From assembly GCA_951640195.1 (NCBI GenBank), contig OX621175.1:1538470-1602469 (forward strand): a stretch of 64,000 nucleotides of DNA. Direction: 5' to 3'. Positions 34,491 through 45,639 of this stretch are shown piece after piece. Source of the DNA: Porpolomopsis calyptriformis. Its lineage: Eukaryota > Basidiomycota > Agaricomycetes > Agaricales > Hygrophoraceae. The notes under the pieces were generated by a model. That model made no database searches and was not told the origin of the DNA. It was given only the letters and a program-made list of their open reading frames with translations. Both the position numbers and the translations under genes were made by a program. Positions within the stretch are counted from its first letter, which is position 1; each line of letters begins with the position of its first letter.

Positions 34491-36098
34491 TTAAGATTCC
34501 TTGCGATCGCCAATCCTAAGCTTCCCAGAAACCAGCTCCATGATCATCATATTCCGAAAATCAGCAACATCAGCCTCTTCCAAAACTGAAGGTATAGCCA
34601 TACCGTTCACCAGCCACTTGAGATATTGACAGGTATACACCCCGCAATCTGTGGACCCTTTTTGTTGCGGCACAGACATATCTGTTTCGCAATTCCACCC
34701 AGAGAGATTATAATTCACCTCAGTGGTGAGATAATCGCTGACAGCCTTTTTCGACACCTGTCAGCATTTAATCAGGAACTCTGTGGCTTGAAAATCTCAC
34801 TTTAATAATGCCTGCCCGGGTCTTCACATTTCCGCATGCAGTCATACTATCATAGAACTCCCAGCGTCGATCCGTGAAGTTCATCCTCAGCAGCAGCCAG
34901 TGATTTTGGTTTTGGTTTACGGGGATATAAAGGGACTTCAAGGTTTCCAACGTCTCGTTGATGGAGGACAAAGCAGCTGCATACCATCCACGTTTGACCT
35001 TTTGGCCATTCTTGGTAACCTGTCAGATCGATGGAAGGAAGGAAACGTTTGGGAAAAGGGCTTACCAACTCTGCAGAGAGCAACCTTGTTGCGCCACCAT
35101 AATCCTTGTGGTCTAGGTTTGATACCTGAGGCCAGAAATATGTCGATATCAGTTTTACTTCTTTATCCTTATTCTGAGCCCGACAGAGATCGATGTATGA
35201 GCCTAGGATAGAGTCATCCAATTCGGCGCCTGGGTTAAGCTTTTGTAGAGCTTTGTGGTCAACGAGGGAGGTGGAGCGTGGGCATACCAAGGATGGGTCT
35301 GCAAGCAGACGTATCCAAGGCATCGTGGAACGCTCTTCCTTGGAGAAAAAGGCATAGATCGGGGTGTCGACAAATTTCAATGGTTTGTTTGCCTCTTTTA
35401 CACCAAATAGTTAGTCTTCAACAAGCAGAGAAAACGCAATGTCTTACCAGCTGCAATAGTACTGCTTGGGCATGCTCGCAAAAACACATGGAATTGCCAG
35501 GCGTAAAGTCTTGTCTTTTTCTCTGGGAAGCCTAGGTGGTCTTTTGAAATTTCTAGCCACCTGGGCAGATAAAGCTGGACACTGGGGGTTTTTAAAGCCC
35601 TTTCCCACTCTGCGTGTCAATTAAAATTAAAATCGAAGCGTGAATAAATATCTCATTACACTCACCGTCCAGAGAGGGTGCAGGCATGCCTTCATCCTTC
35701 CAGGCACCATATCTCTTAATGAGTTCCATAAAGTCATTGCAGCCCTCTGGGATATGGGTGCATCCACAGAATGTTCGCCATAGCCATGGGGTGAGGACTT
35801 CAGGCGAGCGCAAATTATGCCCCTTCACCCCCTTGAAGTAGTCCTCTATGGCAGCACGCAACTGAGTGTGGTAGTTGTAGTTATGGCTGTACTGGCCAGT
35901 AGCACTTGTATGCCAATACATGTAGTGCGCATCAAAGAGCGCAAGCTCGAATGCTGGGAGGCCATCATCATGCAATTCGCAGCATATCGTGCCTATCCAG
36001 ATGAAATTACGTCCAAAGGTCCATTTAGTGAACTTGCTAACGGGGGGGGTTGTCGACTGATTCCAGAGGCTTTCATCGTTGGCGAAAACTTCAGCCAT
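34491..36098 (-). CDS. Ulp1/SENP-type cysteine protease (C48 family)
   Basis: SUMO-protease fold. The catalytic order is visible: NQNQNHWLLLRMNFTDRRWE (His), FYDS (Asp region), and VPQQKGSTDCGVYTCQYLKW (Gln and nucleophile Cys in DCG). The N-terminal exon 36098-35650 (MAEVFANDESLWNQSTTPPV .. AFELALFDAHYMYWHT .. GCNDFMELIKRYGAWKDEG) is unrelated to classic Ulp1 N-termini. Introns near 35640, 35430, 35070 and 34760-34800 have GT..AG ends. The catalytic residues look intact. In fungal genomes Ulp1-like genes commonly ride on DNA transposons, so mobile-element origin is possible. Confidence 0.75.
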
Positions 36099-36281
36099 TC
36101 CTTAATTCCAGCTTAAGTTGATTCGCGTACACTAACGGAACCCACACATAAACACTCACCTCACAAAGCGACTCTATGTGAGGCTTCGGGGTTTCCTAGA
36201 AATCCTTATAGGACTAGCCACCAGTTCACTTTACTTCACTTCTTGCAGCCTTCGTTTGCCTGTCGATTAAATCAAATCACG

Positions 36282-36437
36282 ACACAACTCATGAAACTCA
36301 CTGCGTGAGCCAAAGCCCTGGGACAACCCACTTATAAGGCTGCGAACAAAGTTGCAGAGTTGGTTGTGTATAGTAATATAGAACTAACTAGTGCATCTTA
36401 GCGCATACATTTGCTGAATTCAAAAAAAAAAAAAAAA
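36282..36437 (+). mobile_element. 5'-truncated retroposon tail with poly(A) and TSD
   Basis: A 155-bp segment ending in about 18 A residues is flanked by AAATCAAATCACG at 36269-36281 and 36437-36449, a 13-bp target-site duplication. Its body (ACTCACTGCGT.A.CCAAAGCC ... TGCGAACAAAGTTGCAGAG) resembles the 3' end of the retroposon at 40145-41031. It inserted into the divergent promoter between the Ulp1 and zinc-finger genes. Confidence 0.85.
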
Positions 36438-36506
36438 AATCAAATCACGTGAGTCTCTTTTTCCTTAGCGCCGTTACAACAGACTTTTCATACACGATTA
36501 GCTGCA

Positions 36507-39500
36507 ATGCCCCATACACAATCAGCGACTAGCAACTTTCATGGGGATGATTACTCTGATAGTGATTCCTCCCAAGGCAACCCACCCTCTCCGATGAATA
36601 TCTCCCCGACCCAAGGCCACACAACCAATCAACCTTCACCACGCTATACCCCTGAACCCAATGAAGGTGGTTGGAATCCCAACGATTTCCTGAACATCTC
36701 ACCTTCTCCCAAAATTTCTGCACGCGGCATAGAGTATGAACAAACAAACAAACATATCTTTATGTCTCTTTATTAACATATCATCACCAACTAGCACGCA
36801 GCCAAATGCCCTCATCCACCAACCACCCCTTACCCAAGCCACCCAGCCTCCTTCCGATCCTGGCCAAGAGCGCCAAGTAGGTGAACAGACCCACCAGTCG
36901 GCTCCATCTCCATCTACCTCCACATCTCGGCCCATCGATCTCACGAAAGACAAGGCCGACTCACACAGGTATGTATTGGATCTGATCTGTGGCATAGCAT
37001 AATGACCCACATTCTGTGGTAGTCTAGAGCCATTGTTGGCAGCATTGGAACAGGTGCAAGTCGGAAACAAACTAACGCTCGCAACATTTGAAAATACCGG
37101 CAACCAAGCCACCGCCCCAGCCCAGCCCATTCCTGCATCCAAACCCACCGCCCCTGCCAAACCCGCCGCCCGAGCCCAAACCACCGCCCCAGCTAAAACC
37201 GCCGCCCGAGCCCAAACCACCGCCCCAGCTAAAACCGCCGCCACCGCCAACCCTGCTGCCCCAGCCAAATCCGCCACTGTCAACCCCACTGCCCCTGCCA
37301 AATCCACCGCCCCTGCCAAACCCGCCGCCCCAGCCCAAACCACTGCCCCAGCCAAACCCGCCGCCACCGCCAACCCTGCTGCCCCAGCCAAATCCGCCCC
37401 CCCAGCCAAATCCGCCCCCCCAGCTAAATCCGCCCCCCCAGCCAAATCCACCGCCCCTGCCAACCCTGCCGCCCCAGCCAAGGATACAGCTAATCAACCT
37501 GCTGCTGTGATGCGCGGCAGTATAGCAGAGAACCAGCCCGAGTTCAATTTCGACCTCGGTGACTTGGCAAACATTCCATGTACATCATCCTACATTGTTT
37601 CTTTGATGAACAGTTGTTGACATTACACACTCTTTTTAAACAAAGCAACCAGCTCGAGCGGAGGCAAGCCAACATCACCTCCACTTCAGGATGAAAACTT
37701 CGGCATTGATCCGATGCTCACAGCATCATCTTCAATCAACAACCATCCGTTGCCTGCATCCTCCCCCTCCCTGGATCCACCATCTCAACCCAATGCGAAG
37801 CATGTGGGTGCAGAGAGGAGGAGTTCGTCAAGTGGAGCGACGAAAAAACAGACTTCCAACCGTGTGCCCGAGAAGAGGAAGAGGAAGGCTGCTGCAGGTG
37901 GCCGTGCAGTGAAGCGACGGCGCTATGGGTTTCACACGTCAACCTGCATCACGGATGCACTGCCAGGAAACCCTGGCGAAGACTTTCTCCATTCATTGGA
38001 GAACATGGATAAACTGACGTCGGAAACGGCATCATCATCTCAAGATGATGATGAAGCACAAGGCAAGGGGTCGGCAAAGATGGTAAGAAGATGGGAGGAA
38101 AAATAATTTATTACGAGTCCCGCTAATATGCTGCATGTTTTGGATAGTTTTGCCAATATTGTAGTGATGGTGGGTCATTTGTGGTATGCAGTGAACCAGG
38201 GTGTGGTGTCATGCTGTGTGTTTCCTCGGACTCGACTGCGTGTGTCCAGTGGGATGTTCCTGAGGGAACTCCATGGTACTGCCTGAGGCATTGTCGCCTC
38301 AAAAAAATACTTCCCAAGGTTTGGATCTACTTCATGCAAGACAACACCACTGATTTTCCTTCTTCAGTATACAATCAACTCACGAATAAAATCATTCTTC
38401 CACGGGGGGAGGGTTATAACCCCCCTCCTCTACATCCACATATACACATGTGAGGCAAGAATGGTCAAAGAGACACTAACCGCCCCGAATATCGCAGGGC
38501 GATTGAAAGACTTTTACAAGCACAAGCAGGATGACTAGGTGAGGGACGTTTCCTCGAATGACCGAGTGATTTAGGCTTATGGTATTCTATAAACAGCTCC
38601 AGACTATATACGTTTACTTGAATAATGGACGCACTCTCAAAGCATTGCGCTCACAAGCGGTGGAGTGGATAAAGCGATTCCCGAACTCAGCAGTCCTTGT
38701 CGTCCTTGAAGGCCATACTACAGTTCAAACGGGGGAGTTAGTCTACGCATTCCCAGGGGCCAAAACCAACCGCCACGCCCACATCACCGAAGTAAGTAGT
38801 TGTTGGAGGACTTCATAAGAAGATGCTATCGTCGAACTGGAACTGAACCGGAACCGGTTTCCCCAGATTCTACGCGCTACTATGCAGGATGCATACGATC
38901 CCGTGTTTATGCAGAACCCATCAATCAAGGGCTTGATTGCCCTGTGCTGTGGGCACACATTTCACCACGAGGGAAGTCTACAGTCGTGGAAGTCCCTGGT
39001 TGAAAGGTATGCAGGATTTCCCTCTTCCCCTTCCCCTTTGCGACTTCTGCCCAACAATCAATAAACCGTTTTATCCCTCCTTCTAGTAATATCTTCACTT
39101 GGGTCATTGGATTCTCCGCAAAGGTGTTATCGCCTATCAAAGTCACATCTGCATTGCCGTTATTCGTTGAGCTGGCATTCCTTCAGCAAGAGAAGAACAT
39201 GCAGGATGTGGAGGAAGCGCTGCATCGGTCATTTGACCGAGTAGACATCCTCTCACACACACCCGTCCTGCTCATTCGTGCATGGAAGGGATCGGAATCG
39301 GAATCAGGAGGTGACATTTCCGTCACGCAATTCGCGCTCTCCAACGAGGACTGCCCATGGGGATTGGATCCTCCGGCATGTCCGACATGTGGTGTGGGCT
39401 GTTTTGTAACGTCAAGCATGCTTGATAAGAAGGGTGATTGGTGCCGCCTTTCATGTGGATTCTGCAAGTCGCGTGTGCAGAAGGTTCGTCGACCTAACTT

Positions 39501-39639
39501 TGTACAGGACTGTGACAAAAAGCACTTGCGGCCATACAAGTACTGTATTTTGCCGTTCCCTGTGCCACCTGACGCCTGGGCACACGCTAAGTGGAAGGAA
39601 GGTGGAAGGAAGAAGGTGGGCGAAACCCAATCAACATGA
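36507..39639 (+). CDS. Nuclear zinc-finger protein with H1-like Ala/Pro/Lys linker
   Basis: Multi-exon gene. Start MPHTQSATSNFHGDDYSDSD (36507); Ser/Pro-rich N-terminus; exon 37025-37580 with an APAKPAA/AQTTAPAK repetitive linker resembling histone H1 tails; basic stretch EKRKRK..KRRRYGF (37875-37935), a likely nuclear localisation signal. Then a Cys-rich finger FCQYCSDGGSFVVCSEPGCG with MLC..WYCLRHC (38150-38295), PHD/ADD-like; a folded region KALRSQAVEWIKRFPNSAVL .. LIALCCGHTFHHEGSLQSW; and a second Cys cluster CPTCGVGCF..WCRLSCGFC (39380-39470). Stop at 39639. Introns (for example 36968-37022 and 38787-38865) have GT..AG ends. Divergent from Ulp1; function unknown, chromatin or DNA binding inferred. 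Confidence 0.6.
37100..37490 (+). repeat. Ala/Pro-coding tandem short repeats
   Basis: Repeated CCAAACCCGCCGCC/GCCCCAGCC units encode the AxAKPAAPA linker of the zinc-finger protein. The other frames give Pro-rich and Gly-rich ORFs that are shadows. Confidence 0.8.
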
Positions 39640-40144
39640 GTGGTGTGGACCTGCCCATGTATACGACTATATTGTACCACATCTTCCTTTGATACAAGTT
39701 GCCTCCTGAGCATGGGGCAGTGTTCGATAGTATCCTCTGTGTGATCAACAGATAAGACCTTCCTTTGTTGCAAGTCTGAGCATCATCTTTTACAAGCTTC
39801 TTCCAAGTTCAGTGTGGCAGAGGCCAGCATTTATTGGTCAAAATCTAGTATTTATATATCGGTGGTATGTTGTTCGCAATACAGTATTAGGCCCTGCCTA
39901 TTCGCCCACACCCATCCTCATTCCCGCCGTTGACTCTGATCCTCGCCTTGCCTGCTCCTTCTCAATCTTTCTCCCCTCCCGTCATGTATTTGGATAGTAT
40001 TCTCGGCTACTGCAGCTTAGTAGGCCAAGTCATTGATACTGATTAACTGAACTGGAACTGAACTGTGACTGGAGGCAAAGAAAGAAGGGAACGTTAATCG
40101 AAACATTCCTTTCTACAGCCTTTCTACAGAAATGTGTGTCACGT

Positions 40145-41031
40145 TGCCCTGGAGTCATTCACTGGGCCGTAGCCAACTAGGGAGAAAATCCCTGGTTGGG
40201 CTCGAGAGGTCAAAATCCATCGCCGGTGGGTCTCTGAGAAAGGCAGAGCGTACCCATCCATGTTGTTACCACGTCGGTGCAGTGGTTAGTGTCCGTGTGT
40301 GTGTGCAGCTGGGTGTGATCCCCACCTGTACCCTTTAGGGAGGTCGTAATGACCAACTCTGCTATTGGACTGTACCTAGCTGGGAGGTCTTTGGACCGCT
40401 GGTTTCTTTGCCACACCAATTAGGGAGACTTATGTCGACCTGGTCCAGGTAGTACACCTATAGGGGAGATGCTACATCGCTGAGGGCCACACACATCAAG
40501 AAGCATTGCCTTACTGCACTCAGGGTGCCCACAAGGGACCCTTTAGACGGGTTACAAACGCGAGAACACATAATACAAGAGTGCCCGCAATACGACGAAC
40601 ACCAAAACCTCCTCCGGAAAGCATCAAGAAATATCTCACTGCCAGAGATCGTTCATACTCAAACCTGGAGCGTTCACCAAGACAGGCAGACCCTATGCCA
40701 AACCCAAATCCCCCACGTTCGATGAAGAACCCACAGTCCCAGTCCAACAGGATGACGACACAACCGAGGGCAACCTAGCCCAGGAAGGCCAACCTATGGC
40801 CACACCCCCAAATGCCGAAAACGGTGCAACTCCAGCACAATAAGAAAACACCCAACTCAACCCACAAATCACGAGACTCACTGCGTCACCCAAAGCCCCA
40901 GGGATTGACCCCCTCATATGTATATAAACAAAGTAGCAGGGCTGGTCATAGATAACCAGCCACCACGTCTTAGCACGTACGCTTGCTTGTTGCGGTATAT
41001 AAATGCTGAAATCAAAAAAAAAAAAAAAAAA
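40145..41031 (+). mobile_element. Composite retroposon: tRNA-like 5' head, LINE-derived 3' part, poly(A)
   Basis: The element is bounded by the 14-bp target-site duplication AATGTGTGTCACGT (40131-40144 and 41032-41045) and ends in a poly(A) run. The 3' part (40520-40730) encodes DGLQTREHIIQECPQYDEHQ, the Cys/His terminus typical of non-LTR (Tad/L1-like) ORF2. The 5' part has GTGCAGTGGTTAGTGTCCG (40277) and GGTGTGATCCCCACC (about 40313), which look like pol III A and B boxes at tRNA-like spacing. No reverse transcriptase domain is present, so it is non-autonomous. Confidence 0.8.
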
Positions 41032-41114
41032 AATGTGTGTCACGTGAGTCTAAGTTGAAGCCCACTGTGAGTTGCAAAGTCGTCAAGTACTACCCATTCT
41101 TAAAGTGAAATGCC

Positions 41115-42959
41115 TGTGAGAGGAACCCCACAAGTTCCACAACGAATGCATTGACTCATGGCTAACATTAAAGGATTTGCTACGCAGTAACACATTGTTG
41201 GAAGCTTCTGGCATACCGATCCAGACCAACATCCTCCTCCTCCCTCGCCTCCAGGCTGCAATTGACATCGAGCAGCATCCAGACTATGACCCGACTGAAG
41301 GGCAGGCATTTTTGCCCTATAATCAGCCTCCTCCGGTAGGGGATATGTCATATATGATAGAACCCAACGATCTCGATGGTAAGGCAGAAATATCGTAACT
41401 ATTAAATGAAAACATAACATTCCTATACAGGACATCCAGGAGATACATGCTGGGGAACAAAGAAAGCCAACCTCTTACCAATGATCAGAGGTATGAACAT
41501 ACTGGCCAATAAGGGACCAAACCCGCCCCTTTCCCCCCTGCATGTAAGGAAGAGTATTCCCTCTGTCAAAGGTCACCCTCGAACAACTTCAACTGTCAAG
41601 AGGTCAAAGAAATCAAGCCACAAGCATCGCAGGGAGCGACGGCAGGAAGCATCCCTCCACACGATAAAAGTGGGATGCGTCAAGCCTACCAACGTCAGAC
41701 TGAAACACATCGCGTCATCCATCCCAATATCGACCACGGTAGCAACGGAGACCCTTCCTGTGACTGGCCCTGGGTTCACAGCTCTGCGGTCAGAGAAGAG
41801 CAAGAGGATCGAGATAAAGGAGTATTCTCTGGAGGATGTGTTGAGAAACGCACCCCAATTTGGGTTTAGAATCCAGGAATGGGATGGCATGTAGGTCGAT
41901 TTCTACCCAATCAAACAAGATTCTCGATCTGATTCGGTGAAAATGTACTGCTAGTCGTGCGACGCCAATCCTCGATTCTGAGGGGCGTGTGGTAGCTCTT
42001 CTAGGTGGACGTCCCCAGTCTCCTGAATGGGAAATCATACACAATGAGGCTGCCCAAAGAATCTCAGAAGCTCGGGGGCTTTGCGAATTTTCTGCAAAGG
42101 ATGCATCCCACCGCCGGTGCCGCTCTCCATCCCTCGCCTGCGGTTTTTCATTCGGAGGAGGACAAAAAGTACAGTATACTTTTCCTCTGCCGCTATGTTT
42201 TTTTAATCACGATCTTGGAACATTTTCGTAAAGGTTCCAGGAAATCTTGGCCTTACACACAACAATCACGCGGTCATGACGGATTTGATACAATGCTCTG
42301 CCATCCAAAGGATAGCAGGGTTCTCGAACGGGCTGTTTGCAGCTTGGGCACCACGCCTGTACAAGTACTACTCTACCACGATGTCGGGGCTCCTAGGCCA
42401 CCATCCACAGCTTAGGATGAACTTCAAAAATAGCGTCTGGAGTGCTATGACCTTCAACTTTGGTCCTAAGACGATATGTCTGCCTCATCGCGACTTCTCG
42501 AACCTTGCCTTTGGGTGGTGTGCTATTACTGCGTTAGGAGACTTTGATCCGAAAAAAGGAGGCCACCTTTTACTTTGGGATATTAAGTTGGCGATAGAGT
42601 TTCCCCCCGGTTCCACGGTGCTTATCCCTTCCGCAATATTCTGTCACTCCAACACCAAGGTGCAGGCACACGAGACCCGTGTTTCGTGTACACAGTATGC
42701 AGCTGGAGGGCTGTTCAGATGGGTCGAGCATGGATATTGGACAGCGAATGATTTCATGATGCAGGATCCGATTGGGAAACTAGCCTGCGACTTGCAATCC
42801 TCCCCACGATGGAAGAGGGCATCGGAACTTTTCTCTACCTATTCAGAGCTAAGAGGGGTAAGCAACTTTCCATACTGCGACTCTTGCATGGCTCCGTTAC
42901 CCAACAACAACTTTTTCAGGAATCTCCCTCCGGTTCATAGCAGCATATCTACTGTATAG
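41115..42959 (+). CDS. 2OG-Fe(II) dioxygenase, TET/JBP-like
   Basis: Exons: about 41115-41380 (HNECIDSWLTLKDLLRSNTL, SGIPIQTNILLLPRLQAAID), 41430-41890 (basic, Ser-rich; ends RIQEWDGM), about 41990-42170 (VALLGGRPQSPEW) and 42235-42959. The last exon carries the double-stranded beta-helix: CLPHRDFSNLAFGWCAITAL (HxD iron ligands), GGHLLLWDIKLAIEFPPGST, ILIPSAIFCHSN-type strand with the distal His, and ETRVSCTQYAAGGLFRWVEH (Arg for 2-oxoglutarate). This layout matches the family expanded in mushrooms and assigned to TET/JBP DNA-base oxygenases, which oxidise 5-methylcytosine. Substrate is inferred. Ends with CxxC (YCDSCMAPLP). The 5' start codon is not resolved; acceptor-like AG near 41113 suggests an upstream exon, possibly separated by the retroposon insertion. 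Confidence 0.65.
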
Positions 42960-43022
42960 AGGCTATGTCGCAGTGAAATATGTTTAGATTTTGATTTTTT
43001 ACAAAGCTACTTCTTCGTTGTA

Positions 43023-43125
43023 TACAGTATGGAACGCAAGATTTGCCTGCTAAGAAAACTTTAAATGCCGTCAACCTGTCAATCTATGACATGCCGAGGT
43101 AAAGGACCTTGGGTACACTGTATGA
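43023..43125 (+). repeat. Dispersed repeat of about 100 bp, copy 2
   Basis: Matches 28070-28165 (see that entry), with an 8-bp extra CCTGTCAA-like piece. It lies just downstream of the dioxygenase stop codon and may derive from a shared 3' UTR or a small non-autonomous element. Confidence 0.75.
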
Positions 43126-43129
43126 TATT

Positions 43130-44300
43130 TACTGTTTGAAGTATAGTAATACATGACAATCCGAACAGAAAAAAAAAAAACCTACACCTTCGCGCTCACG
43201 CGAGTATGAGAGACGCGCCCCGATCAAACGATTGAGCTGAACCCGCTCCTTTCGTTTCTGACCATATCGGTGACGAAACTTTGCGGGAAAGTTAGCGCGA
43301 AGGAGAATCCCACGTTTAAAAAAAACTCACTGGAAGAATTTGCGGGAAACGCGGATAAAAAATCGCGCGGCACGGACGGTGAGTGTTTTGAGGAAATGGG
43401 CTGGGTCCGAAGGATTTTTACGCGTGACAAATGGCTCGGGGGGATGCTCCGGGAGATGGATGTTAAGAATGTCACCTCCAGCTAAGTAGAGGTTGCATTG
43501 ATTGAACTGAATGGCGGACATGGCGGTGGTGAAGCGGGATAGGGCAGCGCAAGAAAGAAAGGTGGTGTGTAATAGAAAAACAAAGACTTGCTCGCTGTAC
43601 TCTTTGCAATGTCCCTGCATTGTATGAATGTATGCACTTCGAGTTTCATTGAGGTAGTGATATTCTCATCCTAATACTCCCTTGATAAACTTGAGCCTGT
43701 TATGTCCCATACAGCTTGTAGTTGAGGAGGAAAGTGTCTGATTCTGTTAGCCAAGTAGGTTCCTTGGCTGTAGTGTCTGCACTTTACACAGTGATCAGCA
43801 TGAGCACGAAGGGTTGACGAATGACTCGATGCCTAGAAGTTAGAGTTGTAGCCATTCTTTAGTGCGTTTCACTGCAATCAGGGTGCTGGTTGAAGTTTCC
43901 TGACTTAGTCATTCACTCGTGCCCACTTCAACACAAAGCAGCAATTGAACGACCATCCAGCTCACAAGTATCGGCTTCGAAACTCACTGAGAGACCTCCA
44001 GGTTAACCTAGAGATTGGTTGGTTCACCATGCAAGGCTAATTCAATAGCAATCTGCAACTCAAGCTCAAATAACCATTACAACGAAAAGAAATTAAATTT
44101 GGAGATTAAAGTGAGGTATCTGAATTAAATAAAGGGAATGAAAGCGTACGAGAGTATACGTGCATGAGTATGATTGAGTGTGCGAGAGTGTATCTAGGAG
44201 AACGTATGTGCGAGGAGCGCCGTGCGTATGAAAGCATATGTAAAAGAGCTGTGGATGTGAGAGCATATGTACGAGAGCAATTATTCAAAGGACATACATG
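43130..44300. other. Intergenic, no supported gene
   Basis: A poly(A) run at 43170 and short overlapping ORFs on both strands at 43220-43620, none of which resembles a known protein or has supporting splice sites. Confidence 0.4.
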
Positions 44301-44310
44301 CGGATTGGGA

Positions 44311-45384
44311 TTACAGTCCGAGAGACGTCAAGGAGATGCTCATATTAGTGAGCTCGCGGTCATCGTTCATCGCTGCTGCTTTTGCTGCCGCTTTTTCGTC
44401 TTCGGCTTCCCGCAGCATCTGTTCAAGCGATACACCAAAGCGGGGTGCCTTACCAGCTTTTGCCTTGGGGAGACCTTCCGGAATGTAGTAGCGACAGAAT
44501 CTATTGCAAAGGTGATCATCGGTGAAATGTTGAAAACAGGCCCCTATGTTGCCACCAGCGAAGAGGTTTCCGGAGAGTTCACTAAATATCATTCCATGAG
44601 TAAAATTGATGTGTGAGCATGCAACAAAATTTACGGGGCTGTTATGATTTGGGGATCAGAAAGTAGTGATGTACCACCTATTCTCAGGAAATAATCAGAA
44701 TGCGGAATCAGTTAAATGCGAAAACAAACCTTGAACATCTGAAACGAAAGCCAACTTTTGAGTCTTCACATATTGAACATGCTGAGCGAAGGCGAGAAAT
44801 TCGCCTATCTGTTGTCGCTCAAGGTTGTTGGGGTGGGAAAGAGGAGAGCTACGGTCGTTATTGATGTACTTGAGAAACTCGCCGTCGGTGTCCTCATCAA
44901 TACACTCCTCAATCAAGAAAGTATGCCGCTCTTTATCATCTGCAACGGCTAGGGCTACCCGAACGAAACGCAATCGAGGAATCGGGAACGATGGAGGACC
45001 GCGTTGTGCATTCTCCTGCTCCACAAAGTCATACGCGAGTTGCATCAAAGCTGCACCCCATGTCGCACAGTACGACTCTACCGTCAACTTCTTTAATTGG
45101 GTATGGCTATTATAAACAATGCGGGATGGTGCACGACCGAGCGCCCCATCAGCATCATGATAAAAGCATTGCTTGACGCACACTTTTGTGGAGGATGAAG
45201 TCGACTGGAAGATAGGGATATTGGTATGACCGATGTGTGCAACTTTGAAGGCACCGGCCTTTGGTTTCATCTTTGGATTGAATGTGATTGTAGCTCGAAT
45301 GGGGGGTTCTTTTATAACTGTCGCAACGAGACCGTAAGCATGCGGCCATAGGACTCTTACAGCATGGCCCGACCTCCAGTCCAA
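44311..45384 (-). CDS. Alpha-kinase (MHCK/eEF2K type)
   Basis: Atypical Ser/Thr kinase. The long exon (45384 to about 44728) carries KVCVKQCFYHDADGALGRAP, LMQLAYDFVEQEN, HTFLIEECIDEDTDGEFLKY, QIGEFLAFAQHVQYVKTQKL and AFVSDVQ. After a short intron comes GGTSLLSDPQIITAP (44685-44640), and after another, IFSELSGNLFAGGNIGACFQ (GxGxxG-like loop) and DDHLCNRFCRYYIPEGLP (zinc-binding HxCNxxC). The order matches alpha-kinase catalytic cores. The C-terminus is charged and Ala-rich. The 5' side has an in-frame stop just upstream, so an upstream exon is missing or spliced. Alpha-kinases are expanded in Agaricomycetes. Confidence 0.8.
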
Positions 45385-45639
45385 TTATCTCTCCCGGGAC
45401 GGGATGCGAGGGATAGTCATGTATTCAGCGATGCTCATGTCTCACTCCACCGGGCAAGTATTACCTCCCGACGCTAGCTTCATTCACTGTGATGATGCCC
45501 TGCCTATGCCCTACCAGCGTTATGCGTGGTTCACAACTCCACTGTGGCCATCACCCTTCCAACCTCAATAATGATCAAGTATCAGCGGATATTCAGCACC
45601 TGTCTCCTTGCGGTGAACAGGGGGAATGGGAATCACCAT

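Noticed and set aside
37072..37510. Gly-rich (minus) and Pro-rich (plus) ORFs over the zinc-finger gene linker
   Set aside because: Shadows of the APAKPAA-coding repeat; the Ala/Pro/Lys frame is the one continuous with flanking exons.
39183..39773. 196-aa minus-strand ORF
   Set aside because: Antisense of the last exon of the zinc-finger gene, whose plus frame has ordered Cys motifs.
43220..43620. Overlapping 71-97 aa ORFs on both strands
   Set aside because: No family similarity, no splice support and no homologous copy in the window.
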